Part shown: in pieces, positions 22,601 to 34,445 of the stretch | Layout: each line of letters begins with the position of its first letter | Position numbering within the stretch: position 1 is the stretch's first letter | NCBI GenBank assembly: GCA_039654915.1 | Contig: CM077594.1 | Coordinates: 105,786,893-105,850,892 of the forward strand | Direction: 5' to 3' | DNA from: Aquilaria yunnanensis | Lineage: Eukaryota; Streptophyta; Magnoliopsida; Malvales; Thymelaeaceae | DNA length: 64,000 nt | Translations under genes and position numbers: made by a program | Notes under the pieces: model-generated | Told to the model about the DNA's origin: nothing | Databases searched by the model: none | What the model saw: the letters and a program-made list of their open reading frames with translations, nothing else

Positions 22601-23914
22601 CACCAATGTCCAACAAATGAATTAAAGGATATATATGGTATCCTAAATCTGCTTGGAAAAGTCAAATGACCAAGTATTGTGAGATATAAGAAGTATTTCT
22701 AAATTCTAATGCACGCCTTCCCTATGAGTTTGACTCCATGGGCTGTGCCTTCAATTTGGATTAGAAAAAAGTAAACCAAAGAAAGAAAGAAAGAAAGCCT
22801 GGCTTACCTCACCAGCCGGTGCATTATTACATATATATGCTAATTAGTACTATAACAATTTGATTTTTCTTTTACTGGAAGCTAGCTAGCTATATAGCTG
22901 TTTTAATGAAAGTAACATGCAGTAATTAAGCAAACTTGGCAAGTCAAATAGTTCACATGTGCTTGCTTGTAGTTGCATCACATGTGATGTGCCTCAATTC
23001 AATGGCTTACCTTACCAAGCAGATTATTCTGTACTCTGACCCAGTAAAAGTTTGAATCAACACATAATAAGCAACAATTCATTAATTTCAGAGAATACCC
23101 AGGCCACCAAATCAGAAATTAAATTAAATGTAACACCTTCGCCTTCCTAATCCTAGTTATATGTGGTCTCCAATTCACAACACTAGATCTATGCATACCT
23201 ACCAAGGTGAACTAATGAAAGCTTACGATAGACACGTGGCACGCCCCCATTGGTGGAAAGAAATAGGTACAGGTACAGCCTGCGGATCCTACCAAACTTC
23301 ACAGTTTTTCTTTTTCAGTTCATTTGACATCAATGCCAATCCAAGTTTCTCACTGATCGGGATTTCTAATTTCTAAACTATTGCCGTAAGCGGAAGGTTA
23401 GCGAGTTATGGTTTATTTAAAAAAAAAGGTCAGAACTTGAAAGTTGCAATTGCAGTGAGGATTAAGGAGATGAAATCATAAAATATGAGAGAGGTGAATT
23501 CTTGAAGAAGCATTTTGCTGTATAAGAAGCAATTTCCGCCGCCCGGTTAGAATATTTCATTCAAGTTTTAATTACCTTTATTACGACAATTTTTCAACTC
23601 TCCAATTCTTCCCAATAAGGCTTAGTCATCCATCAAAAACAAATTATCCAGAACAACATAAGCAAACTAAAATATGAGAAAGCAAAAATCTTTAAGCAGC
23701 ACAGGTATAGCAGTGTGCTTAAAACAAACAGAAACTGTAGAATAAAGAACAGAAACACTCGAATAGCCAACATATTTGGAAAAGGCGATTTATTAACTTT
23801 TTAGACCAAAAAGCAACAGTATATATACATATATATATTAGAAAGAGGAAGAGAGAAAGAGAGGTAGAGACTCACATCCTGATGAAATGAATCCTGAGGA
23901 GCTTGAGTACCCAT
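19690..23914 (-). CDS. LHT1-like: LHT1-like amino-acid transporter, copy B
   Basis: Close paralogue of copy A and very similar to the plant LHT1 high-affinity proton/amino-acid importer of the plasma membrane (AAAP family). Eight coding exons on the minus strand: 23876-23914, 21417-21577, 20928-21311, 20441-20834, 20244-20349, 20064-20155, 19893-19961, 19690-19788. Total is 1344 nt, 447 residues, the usual LHT1 length. The N-terminus [13 protein letters not shown] (13 codons, exon 1) joins [20 protein letters not shown] in phase 0. Other signatures: [59 protein letters not shown], and the end KTYKFYS. All junctions are GT/AG and all phases equal those of copy A. Exons 3-8 have identical lengths in both copies. 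Intron 1 is about 2.3 kb and contains a Stowaway-like MITE, against 166 bp in copy A. No disabling change seen. Confidence 0.96.
22472..22695. mobile_element. Stowaway-like MITE in LHT copy B intron 1
   Basis: Left end TACTCCCTCCATTCCAGATC and right end ...GAGATATAAGAAGTA form an imperfect inverted repeat (CAATACTTAGTC against CAATACTTGGTC on the other strand), with TA at both edges. 224 bp, no coding capacity, typical MITE size. Confidence 0.7.
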
Positions 23915-24070
23915 CGCGGAAGACTCTGGTTCTGTCTTCGGAATTCACGGAGGGAGCGGGAGCAAGAGAGAGGTAGAGAAGATTAAGAAAACGAAAGAAG
24001 AAAGGTTGAAGAGAGAAATGAAGTGCGATGGGAAGTCTGCTATGGAGATGCCGAAGCGCTGCTTCTTGCA

Positions 24071-24080
24071 GTATTTAAAG
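24071..24080 (-). promoter_or_regulatory. Probable TATA box of LHT copy B
   Basis: On the minus strand CTTTAAATAC lies about 157 bp before the start codon, giving a leader of roughly 125 nt that is CT-rich, consistent with plant promoters. Confidence 0.45.
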
Positions 24081-24235
24081 GGACTAAAGCTAAAATCGCA
24101 GCTCACACTTTGCCAGATGCAGAGCGACAGGTAGCCAATTGGGCCGGGTGGGGTCCGAACTCGCAATGTGAAGTATGAACGCTTTCCTTTGTTTGACTTT
24201 AGTGTGTTCCCACACAAAAAACCAAAAATTTTATT

Positions 24236-24835
24236 TTATGAATAGTCACTAACCTTTAACCATTATTTATTTTTAGTCTCCTACCTATTAAATGTACTGC
24301 TTTAGTTTTAAATTTATTAAAAATATTTTATTTTAATCCTAAATTTATTAAAAATATTTTACTTTGGTCCCAATTTGATAAAATTTGTTAAATCAAAGCA
24401 TTTGTGTGGTAATAACTTTTAAAATCATAATTTAAATTATTCGGTAAGTGTCTTACAATAAATTTAATTTATATAATAATTTTTTACAGTTAATGAAAAA
24501 TTTATATCATATTTTTTTCTCTCTGTAAATTAAACTTATTTCATTTAGAAATAAAAAAACTACTAATTTAAATTGTCTATTTACTGTTAAAAAATATTAA
24601 AATGTTTAAATTTACTGAAAAACAGTTATCGAATATTTAAATTAGAATTTCAAAATTTTTTGTCAAATAACTATTCTTAAATAATGAATTTCATCTAATG
24701 AGGAATTAAAATAAAATAATTTTAATAGCTTTAGGACTAAAATAAAATATTTAATATATTAGGGATTAAAAAAAAATAATGACTAAAGGTCAAAAACCAT
24801 TTACTCAATTTAAAAACCATTTATTCAATTTACTC
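24236..24835. mobile_element. TIR element, about 600 bp
   Basis: Left part (ACCTTTAACCATTATTTATTTTTAG, split here for length, and the following TATTAAATGTACTGCTTTAG) is the diverged reverse complement of the right part (24690-24800). Terminal similarity runs over about 110 bp. No open frame. Long-TIR, AT-rich and non-coding, so a Mutator-type or other MITE. Ends are approximate. Confidence 0.55.
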
Positions 24836-25947
24836 CAAAAAGAAAAAAACATAGTGGGCCTAAATTCGGCTGTCCTCGCTCCTTTGGCGTATCTGACTCT
24901 GAGTCTGAGGTAGGAAGAGATTGCGAAGAAAATTCCACGAAACTGATCCTATTCCTCCGCCGCTAGGTGGTATGGGTCGAGTTGGGTTGACTTTTCATGG
25001 TATCTAATTAATCTGAAATAATTATGGAATAAAAAATATCCAAGTAATTTCAGAATCAAAAGGAACCATAATTATTGTGGGTCTTAATTTTTCGGTTTTA
25101 ATTTTGAGTTTTTTCTTTTTACAACATATGTTTGTACCAACTAACAACTACGAAATTCAAAAAAATTTCATCTTAAAGAAAAATCTATCAAAATTCACCA
25201 TATTAAAAAAAATGTAACATAATTCAGTATTACATCCAAGTTTAAATCTGATTAGTGCAATTTAGAAGAGAAATGCATTAAGTTAAAATATTTATTAAGG
25301 AGACGATCATCAAATGTCTTAAATTACAAAAAAAAACCCTTCAAAATAAATATATAAGCAAATATGTAATATTATAAACCTTACAATATATTTAAACATA
25401 TATTCTTGGTTCGGTCCAATCTCAAATTAGTTTCACATCAAACCATAACCAACTAGAGAACTAATGAGTTTTTTAATATTAGATGAAACTGCAACTCATC
25501 ATCAAATTTTTACGCACTCAAACCAACCTAATGACATGATTTTTGTTGAGTTTTAGTTGTATCCAATTATACTCACCCTTATTTATCGCCAATTAAACCT
25601 CATGGATTTTTAATTAATGACTCCTAATTTATAACGTCATTATCAGCTACGCATTCCACGAAACTAATTAGGTCTGCTTTGTTTGGGTTACATTACATTA
25701 CATTAATTTACATATGATATTATATCGTTACAATTCTGTAAAAACAAAAAAAAAATGTAAAAATCAGGAAATAAAAATACCAGCAAACACTAACACGTTT
25801 TCCAGAATTTAAAAGTAAACGCACGTGTTTTATTTATTTAATTTTGCCTTTAGCTGGTGCAATTGATTTGTAGACTATTATGCGGTGCAAGGAAAACGCA
25901 AATTAGGGGATGAAACAAACGCGTGGCTCTATTTGGTAAAAGTTTTG
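24836..25947. other. AT-rich intergenic DNA
   Basis: No gene or clear element. Contains a short A-rich stretch near 25745 and a repeated CATTACATTACATTA at about 25690. Confidence 0.5.
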
Positions 25948-26402
25948 GAAAAATTACAAATACCGCCTCTAAGGTTTGGTCTAACCTACACTTTATCCCT
26001 CTACTTTTAAAAACCTACACTTTGCCCCTACTTCCTTTATAGTGTTTGATAACAACTTCTGAAACCTTAATTTAAACTATCTGGTAACTATATTACGTAA
26101 TTTTAAGATTTTTTCTATTTTTTTTAATAGCTAACCAATCTTTAAAAAATACTAATATATATTTACAAAGAAGAAAATGTATTTACAGAAAGAAAAAATT
26201 AATAATTTAAGATGATTATTAATTATAAAAAAATATTAGAGAGATCAAAATTTCTGAAAAATAACTATCATATAGTTTAAATATAGTTTTAAAATTTTTT
26301 ATCGGATAATGTAAAATAAATATGGGCAAAGTATAAATTTTTAAAAATAGATTGGGCAAATTGTAGGTTTGGAAAAATCTCAGGAGATAATTTTAAGTTT
26401 CC
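25948..26402. mobile_element. TIR MITE, family G, copy 2 with 10-bp TSD
   Basis: TIRs of about 130 bp: GGAAAAATTACAAATACCGC at the left and its diverged complement at the right end (...TTTTAAGTTTCC). Flanks show an imperfect 10-bp target duplication, TAAAAGTTTT (25938-25947) and TAAAATTTTT (26403-26412). Size 455 bp and TSD length suggest a Mutator-derived MITE. Confidence 0.65.
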
Positions 26403-26412
26403 TAAAATTTTT

Positions 26413-28199
26413 TGTTAATTATGATACAGTTCTAATTAAATGATTTATTAATAGTTAAAAATGAAACCATTAAATATAAAAATTAAGCTAAAAGTTATAA
26501 TTAGATATTTTTTTAATTCTACTATTAATGCTAAATATGGCGTTGATCGCATGACCTATTGGCAGGGTCTTTGTTAAAGCTTTTAAATTATGGTATATTT
26601 TCCAATTTAAATTTAGCACTTAAAAAGTTCATTGATGTTAGTATGAGGTGTAACGTTGAATCAATTCATAAGTCTTTTTCAACAGGTAATTGCATTTTTC
26701 AAATCAATACTTCTACTAAAAAATAATAAGTAACGTAGGAATGAAACGTCCACAAGGTCTATATGAATTCGTTGTTAAATAACTATGCGTATTACTTTTG
26801 TACTCATAAATATAAAAATTAAGAGCATATTTGTGTTTATATTGAGCTCACGTACGTAACGCATTTGAGCTTTTTCTCGTATATATATATTGATATAGTA
26901 TATGGAGTGGTGCAATCAATGGAAATTTTGTAGAAACTCCTCTAATTAATTGTGGGGGAATTAATGAAGGATATATCCCCCAATTCAGACCGGAATCATA
27001 AACCGGATAAGAGATTCTGACCCCAAGTTTAAAAAACCAGGGGCTGCACGACACCTGCATGATCTCCTTCCAGTTTTCTCCTATTTTATCATTTGCCCGG
27101 TTTAATTATTTTAATTTTTCTCAACCTAGCTAATGCTATTAATTTTCAAAGCTAAGAGTCCTAAGTCACATAAACCAAACCAGCCAATGTTCTATACGTT
27201 TGGAGCACTAACTCGTCCTTGCACTTCAGGAGCGTGTCCAATTCGCGGTGTAAAATAATCAAAAGCCAGCTCTTCATTCCGCTACACTTGTATAAAAATC
27301 GCCTCATGATGATGCAGAAATTGCTAAGACTCAGTACTTCAGATATATTTTCTACCTTTTCTCTTTACTTATTTCTAAGTTGATAAAACGAAGTAATAAC
27401 TAAAACCTATTAAACTCGATCAATCAGATCTGCTAGTTTTCTTTAAAAAAAATAGAGAGATGAAGAATATGTCGACAGTAGACGTCCCTGACTGCTGGCA
27501 ACGACTGAACAGAGAAGGCGAGAACCGATCGATTGCTGCGATTAATTACAAAAAAAGGTGCAGGGTAACAGGTGGTGGAGCAACTTTCGCTTTTTGTTTT
27601 GGCCGACTGGCTGAACCTCCTCTTTAATTTGGACTGGAATGGATTTCTTTCGAAGTCCTTTATATCTGTTTAAGGCTCCATGCAATACACACACACACAC
27701 ACATATATATATCACGCTCTTGAGCCACTCTCACTGTCGATCATTTTACAAAGTTGACGAACTCACGCGGATCTAATTCTGCTCTTCTTGCTCCTACTTT
27801 GTGTGACTTATTAGGCTAATGCTATATATCAACGTGATGATCAATGAGGTTTTTTTAAGAAATATTTCATTTTTTAAGGCTAGCTATTTTCATTTTTTAC
27901 ACAGTGGTAAAAAAGAGGGGGAAAAGACCTGTAAAATTAATGTTTGCTTTTGAAAGAAATTAAATAAATATTAAAAGTTCTTTAAAAAATTACACTAACC
28001 TCCCTAAAGTTTACATGAAATTAAAGTTCATCCATATTTAAGAAACACATACTTCATGCTCTGAAATACCAAAAAAAAAAAAAGATGATTTCATATTTCT
28101 TTTTTCTCTTTGATAGAAAGACGATTCATTCTAATTAATAGTAAGTTAAACGGCATCTTATAAAAACCAATATCAGTATAAAATTCCAATGGACACTAC
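26413..28199. other. Intergenic, with a CA/TA microsatellite
   Basis: No gene. A dinucleotide run of about (AC)9 then (AT)5 lies at 27686-27713. Minus-strand frame 26848-27060 is not convincing. Confidence 0.5.
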
Positions 28200-28357
28200 G
28201 GTCTTGTTTGACATTAGCGTCAGCGATTAGCATTAGAGTTTTGAAAAAGCTATCTAAGGGTAGCTTTTAGCTTTTAGTTTCAGCGTTTTCATCTCAACTG
28301 TTAAATAATTTATCCAAAACTTTAACACTGATGATAAAAGCTATTCCTAAACGGGCC
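28200..28357. mobile_element. Small TIR MITE
   Basis: Left end GGTCTTGTTTGACATTAGC and right end CTATTCCTAAACGGGCC are diverged inverted repeats of the common plant 'GGsCCGTTTGG' type. 158 bp, with internal AGCTTTTAGCTTTTAG repeats. TSD not clear. Confidence 0.45.
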
Positions 28358-28389
28358 ATACAACACATAAAACAACTATTACACACAAT

Positions 28390-29090
28390 GGGCAAGTAAA
28401 AAATTCAGTCGCTCTTTCCCTAATCGCTAGTGGCCAGCAACTGAAAAACAACTAACCAGCGCGGCTGACTAATCATGACTTAAAAGTCAGTCACTTTTAA
28501 TATTTTTGTTTTTTAAAATGAAATTCTTTGTCCATTTTTTATTTTTAAATTGTTTCAATTTATATTAATATATACTATATAATTTCTATAAAATTATCTT
28601 GTTCCTCTCCATCATCGTCATCTAGCGATAATTGATTTCCAAGAATCCAACAAATGGTTTCCATCGCCGGCAAAATCTTTCCCTTTCTCCATCTCCACCA
28701 CCGCCATTTCTTTGCAATTGGCCAAACAAAAACGATCTCTCCTAATAAAAGTATTGATGAGGTCGGAAAGATCGGCACTAAAATTAAAGCCTCCAATGAG
28801 TGCTTGCTTCCACTGCTCTCAGCAGTCCTTCTTGTGACAGATATGGCTTGTGCATAGGCGGGTCTGGTTGGTGTGTTGGGATGCATGGCAACAACAGTGT
28901 GGGAAGGGCTCACAGCCCTTATGAAGGAGTTTCTAGGCTGAGAGCAAGAGAAAACTGGGGATTGAAATAGGGAAACTGTAAAAGGAGTAAAAGGTAAAAG
29001 AAAAGAAAAAAGTAAGGAGATTTGTTGACAAAAGAAGAAATAAGAAGAAAATATAGTCAAATAGTGGGGTTAGGGGCTGATTGGCTTAAA
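28390..29090. mobile_element. CACTA-like subterminal DNA interrupted by 29091 insertion
   Basis: 28407-28500 contains motifs such as CAGTCGCTCTTTCCC, CGGCTGACTAATC and AAAAGTCAGTCAC, the same kind of subterminal repeats as the element at 37952-39235. Similar GACTGAATTTTCAGTCG / TTAGTCAGTTG motifs resume after the right end of the 29091-34445 element (34535-34650). The simplest reading is an older CACTA-like element split by a younger one. The minus-strand frame 28575-29060 (161 codons) has no domain I recognise. Confidence 0.35.
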
Positions 29091-29742
29091 CACTACAACA
29101 CAAAATAAAATAGGCAACAACTAAAATCGTTGCAAATTGTGACTTCGTACAAAAAAAAAAAAAACAACAAAAATTATGCATTGCTAATTCGTTGCTAAAA
29201 GGGCAGTTGCTTTTACAAAGTGACAAATAAGCAATGAACCAAAGCAATGACTCAAGTTTGTTGCTTTTCCATTGCTAATAAGCAACAACACACATGGTCA
29301 CTTCTTCATTGCTTATTAGCATTGAATCAACAACAACAAAGCAATGAAGTAGATTTTCTTGACCTCAAATGATTTTATATGATTTCAATTTAATGCATCT
29401 AAATTTACATACAAATGTAATAATTAAAATAAACAATATAAATAATGAAAATTAATAAATGTTAAGCTAAATAATTTAGAATTCTAAAAGCAATTGAACA
29501 CAAAAAATAAAATATTCATACAATATCTGAAAAATTCAATCAAACAATTCACATTGCTACAACTGAAAATCCCCTAAATCATAATTTGGTGCCTCCCCGT
29601 CTTGTTGTTTCTTCCTTCTTCAACATAACTAATATGCCGCTCAATTTTATCACCAAGTTTGTCCACCATTGTTATCTCTACCCTCCCAATTCAACCCCTT
29701 ATATTTGCACAAATTGTAGATTTGCTCTTGTCAACTTTGGCC

Positions 29743-31021
29743 TGGGGGTGAAAATTATGGGTCGTGCCATGCCCAAGCCTACTAGGCTCAAGGTTAGCCT
29801 TTTTACTGTTCGACGCTACCCGAGTTCGAGGTCAAATTGTTCAAGCCCAATTTTTTTATGCTCGAGGTGGGCTCAACCTGAAAGCTCATCAAGCTCAAAT
29901 AACATGTAAAATTCTTTAGTACCACAACTATAATTTAGATGAAAGTTAGGGACAAAATGTGCAATTTTTTACTGAAATGATAGAAACTGTCCCAAAATTT
30001 TTAATCTTTTACAGATCTACCCTAAGTTTGTAAACTTCATAAAATAGCCATCATCTTCCTTAATATGTCAGCTGTAGAGCCAAATCTGTGATTGAACTAA
30101 ACACCTGATTTAGGTTAGTTCATCATCATCCAATCTCGTGCCCATCTCCATCATATCATTTGAATCTTCATCGTTCAAATCATCGTTGTCATCGTTTGAA
30201 TCTTCATTGCTCGAATCGTCTCGTGCCCAATCTTTGTCGTCATCCTTCAAATCATCCTCATCGTTCGAAATGGTAATACCCAGCTGCTATTCCAGGCCCT
30301 AAATCCTCCATTTGTTTCGCAAGCTGGACCTTTCATGGCGCAGAAGGCGGCCCTAACTGGGATGGCGGCCTAGAAGAAAAAAAATGATAAGCTGGAGGTG
30401 ATGTTTGAGCATATCCATCACGGTCAAGACTGGCCCACAGAATCCCGATGCCGTTTGGCCTCCGCTGTTTCGCCCCTTACTTGTTTTACCTTGCAATTTA
30501 CCACGAATAGATAAAGATATTGAGGCACCTAAAAGCCTTTTACACAAAGCTCAACCCAAGTTGCAACTACCTACCCTCGTTCCACTGCCAATTGTGTTTT
30601 CTCGCCTTAGCTCGAGGCATTTGGTTTAGGACCGTCATTGCCACCTAGAGCATCGCCAAAAATGGAAGCTAGAGGCAGGCTGGGTTAGTAACATGTATGA
30701 AGCATATTAAGGATAGCGGCCCAGAAAAGGGGTTAAGGAAAAGAAATTGAGGTTTTAACTAAGCAAATTAGGGTCAGTGTGGGAGTAGGACAAAGGGAGG
30801 AACTAAAGGGCTAGTTAACTAAGGCATTAACAGCCTGATGATAAAAGGGCCAAGTAGCAAAAACTAGGGCCCTTTAGGCCCACGAGCCTAAAGGGCCGAG
30901 TATTATCAGGCTCAAGCTCAGCCCTAAACAAACTCAAGCTTGAAAAAGCCTGACTCGATAAGCCCTAACTCAAGCTTGAGCTCAAGCTACCCTACCAAAG
31001 CTCAGACTTTTTTCACCCCTA
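29743..31021. mobile_element. hAT-like element nested in the CACTA element
   Basis: Left end TGGGGGTGAAAATTATGGGTC, right end (complement) TAGGGGTGAAAAAAGTCTGAG, trimmed here to the first 20 or so bases. 8-bp target duplication CTTTGGCC (29735-29742) and CTTTGCCC (31022-31029), one mismatch. The ends are rich in 'caagctcaagctt'-type repeats. Interior frames (for example 30353-30547 - and 30405-30629 +) show no transposase or known domain. TIR form and 8-bp TSD support the hAT superfamily. Confidence 0.7.
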
Positions 31022-31925
31022 CTTTGCCCTGAGGCTTCAGCCTGCATATCCCAACCTGTATCCAAAATATAACTTCACTTGTAAGCATAATTCATCATAA
31101 TCAAACTGCATCTGGTACAACAAAATTGGCATGACATTGGCTTGTAATATAAAGTAAAATCTGGCAACAATAAATCCAGTAGTGATGGCATGAGAGGTAG
31201 TAAAATTGTAAAGAAAAAAAGATGAACATAGAAGCAAACCATTCCAATCTCACAATCCCCTTTTTTGCTTGACACAAAATTATCAAAATTATTTGGACCA
31301 GATGCCCTTCAACACAACATATTAGCATACCAATCGAAAACCAAAGTTGAGTGTGAAGGAGAAAACCAGTACCAGAAACAAAGGCAAATTCCTATTATCT
31401 CATTCAAAGAAAAACCAATATCCAGCAGCGAACCTGTTTGGGGTATTCCATTTCTCAGATCTAAGTACAAAGAATCATCCCGTAAGCTTTGCTATAGAAG
31501 TCGTGACTGCCAATGCCTGATTCAGAGATATGGATGAGCACTTGTTGGGGTGGAAGCGAAAAAAAAATAAACACAACAACACACAAGTTCTTTTTCACTG
31601 TGATGATTCAATAGTCTTTCAACCATCAAAACTCAAAAATAATTACGAACTCAAACTCTCAATCTTTACTCTTCTTCAAGCTTCACAACACACCACACAC
31701 CCTAAAATACTCTAACACAAGACATCTATTTATAGCTTACAAAGACCCTAAATAAAATAGGGATACTAAACCTAACTAATCAGCAATCCTAATCTTAAAT
31801 GACTTCCAAGAGGACAAACTTGGTCCACAAGCAGCACAATAAAAAACACTTCAATGCAAACTAGGAATAAACCACAAAAACTACTCGGCCTTTTAGAAAA
31901 AACACCAACACTTGGGGCAAACGAC

Positions 31926-33462
31926 GGGTAAATTGCACCCGCTACCCCCAACCTTTAATTGTTGTCTCACTTCGAACCCTAACTTTCACTTTGTTCGTAG
32001 CGTATCCCTAACCTCAATAAAACGTTTCATTTTGGCCCATTTTTGGACGGAAATCATTATCTCGAACGGAAAAGGCCATGTCAGCAGATTATTGTAGGGA
32101 AAAATATTTGTTTTAATCCCTATAAAAATTCTTTTTGCCAAAAAAACCTTAAAGCTTTTAAATCTGACAAAAAATCATGCTAGCCTCTCCTACCTCCCAT
32201 CCCTCTCCGGTGGCCCTATCTTTGGCCTCCCTTTCCGCCTTGTCCTCACATCTCTGGCTAGCTCTCTTTTTTGTTTGCCTCCCTTACCCACTGGCTCTTA
32301 CCATCCTCGTCGTCGCTCACCTATCCACTCACCCATCCCCGCTTCCTCTCCCCTATCCCTGCTTGCAATCCGGTCCAATTTCGTCTGATTCCATCATTTC
32401 CATCGCGATTTATGGTTTCTCTCCCTCGCCCGATTCCATCGATTCCGTCGTGACTCATTGCGATTCACCCAAGTTCGCCTGATTCGCGACAGGGAAGCAA
32501 GAGAGAACAGCCCGATGCGGCTTCGAAAGCTCCATTTTCCTACCCGATGCATAGTTGCCGGTCATCCATGCTCGCCGACGCCACTCCATCTCGACCCGCG
32601 CCACCGTTCCCAGGCCTTACTGCTGTCATCAACGCCAATCGAGGAGGGAGATCGATCGAGAAAAACTGTCCCTACCATCGCCGTTGAAGTCTGAACCGTC
32701 CACTGCCGCTCCAGCCATCGAGCCCACCACCACAAACTCTACCGCATGCCGATCGCTTATTCTCCGGAGGTCGCCCTTCCATTTCCGTCCCAATCCCAGC
32801 TCCTGATTGCCGTAATCGCCGTTGGTGACACTGAAACGATAAGGAGAATCGCCTCGAATTAATCGTCCCCGCCTCAAACTCGTCACGCCCGATGCTTCAC
32901 CATCTTCAGCCACCCGCACGTTGCCCACAGCCCACCACCGTCGTTCAGTGGGCGAAGGCGATTCAATGGCGAGTAGGTGACGATGATTTGGTGACAAGTG
33001 CATGAGGACTGGGAGTCACGGCTGAAGACCGAGCTTGATTCCGTTGCAAGAGGAAGGCTCGATTTGCTATAAGGAAGCCGGTTAACCAAACTCACCGTGG
33101 AGAAAAAGCCAAATAGGGATGAGAGGTAGGAGGGCATTCGCTGGAAAGGGAGGCAGCTGAGATGGGGATGCCGGAGAGGAAGGATAGGGAGGAGAGATTT
33201 GGCTGGAGAAAGTTTTAAGGTTTTTTGTTAGATTTAAAAGCTTTAAGGCTTTTTTGGAAAATGAGATTTTTATAGGGTTTAAAAGAAGCATTTTCTCATA
33301 TAGTAATATGCTGCCGTTGCTTTTTCCATCTAAGATAACGATTTCCATCCAAAAAGGGGCCAAAATGAAACGTTTTATTGAGGTTAGGGATATGCTACGA
33401 ACAAAGTGAAGGTTAAGATTAGAAGTGAGACAACAATTAAAGGTTAGGGGTAGCGGGTACCC
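31926..33462. mobile_element. Mutator-like element (MULE-1) nested in the CACTA element
   Basis: 1537 bp with long TIRs of roughly 240 bp: 31926-32170 and 33225-33462 are inverted copies (for example CTTTAATTGTTGTCTCACTT, AATAAAACGTTTCATTTTGG and CTTAAAGCTTTTAAATCT in both). Perfect 10-bp target duplication GGCAAACGAC at 31916-31925 and 33463-33472. The 1.05 kb interior is strikingly GC-rich compared with the surroundings, has open frames on both strands, and lacks transposase. This is a non-autonomous MULE, possibly a Pack-MULE, but I do not recognise the captured sequence. Confidence 0.88.
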
Positions 33463-34445
33463 GGCAAACGACAAAGCAGCTCCTTTTACTTTTAATTTGA
33501 CCCAAATCACCCCAACAAGATGGATAGATGGTACGGCGATCGATGACAAGAAGTGGAAGTGATTGAACCCACTAGAGAAAGAAAAAGCTCTGATAATCGG
33601 AGTTTGGAGGAAGGAGAAAGAAAAAAAGAGAGATTTGCGAAATAAAAAAATTCAGACTCTTCTTACTTGTTGAGCCAAAAACATTTACAGAGCCAAAAAC
33701 ATTTGCAGAGCCTAAACCAAATCTACCCAAACCTTTGGTCATCCTCACCATTGTTGAATCTCTCACTGGTTATTGCGGACAACATAACACCCTTAGATCT
33801 TCATCGGCTTGTGAAGCTCTACCACAGGACCTCTTTTCCTCGGCTTCGTAAGCAACTCATCTCGCATGCTCTCTACATCAGTTCACTGTAAAGCCACCTG
33901 TTAGTGGCCTGAAATTCACCGGCACCTCACCGACCTTGACTGCCACGGATCAACCAAGTAGAGGCTACCATGGAGCTCAGCCTCCTTCGCCAAACTCGTC
34001 TCTCACTTTCGTCTGTGGCTTCTACTTAGGTTTTCATTATTCCCATTATCTCCATTAATTAATCTGAGTCATTAGATCTTGTTTCTTATTTTAATTTGGA
34101 CCATTAGATAGAACAAGCAACACTTTATTACTTGTTGCCCTTTTAACGTTTTTAAACGTTCCCACCCAGTCCCAATTTTTTTAAATACATGCCACAAAAA
34201 GGCACAAATTTGTCATTATGAAAGCAATTCCTAAACAAGATTTTGCTTTTTCGTGGCAAATTTGTGGCTTTAAAAGCAATGATTTTACCACGAAAAAACA
34301 ACATCTCATCAAGATGTTTTCCTCGTAGCATATTTAAATTTTCTTTTTTTGCCACACCTTAGCCACAAAAAAGCAATGAAACCATTTGCAACGCAATTTC
34401 TATGTTGCTTTGCCTTCTTGCTTTTTTTTTTAATGTGTTATAGTG

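Larger units (their letters stand above)
29091..34445. mobile_element. CACTA-like element, 5.36 kb, host of two nested elements
   Basis: Left end CACTACAACACAAAATAAAA and right end (reverse complement) CACTATAACACATTAAAAAA are matching CACTA termini. AAA flanks both sides (29088-29090 and 34446-34448), consistent with the 3-bp target duplication of this superfamily, though AAA is weak evidence in AT-rich DNA. Subterminal regions carry repeated AAAGCAATGA / GTTGCTTT motifs in both orientations. Removing the nested hAT-like (29743-31021) and Mutator-like (31926-33462) elements with one copy of each TSD leaves about 2.5 kb with no transposase, so it is non-autonomous. Confidence 0.7.

Noticed and set aside
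28575..29060. 161-codon frame on - as a gene
   Set aside because: Starts with a hydrophobic, low-complexity stretch, has no recognisable domain, and lies in CACTA-like flanking DNA. Not enough to call.
32177..33150. Overlapping frames of 60-124 codons in MULE-1 as real genes
   Set aside because: Several frames on both strands overlap, none with a recognised domain. Kept only as possible captured sequence, not called as CDS.
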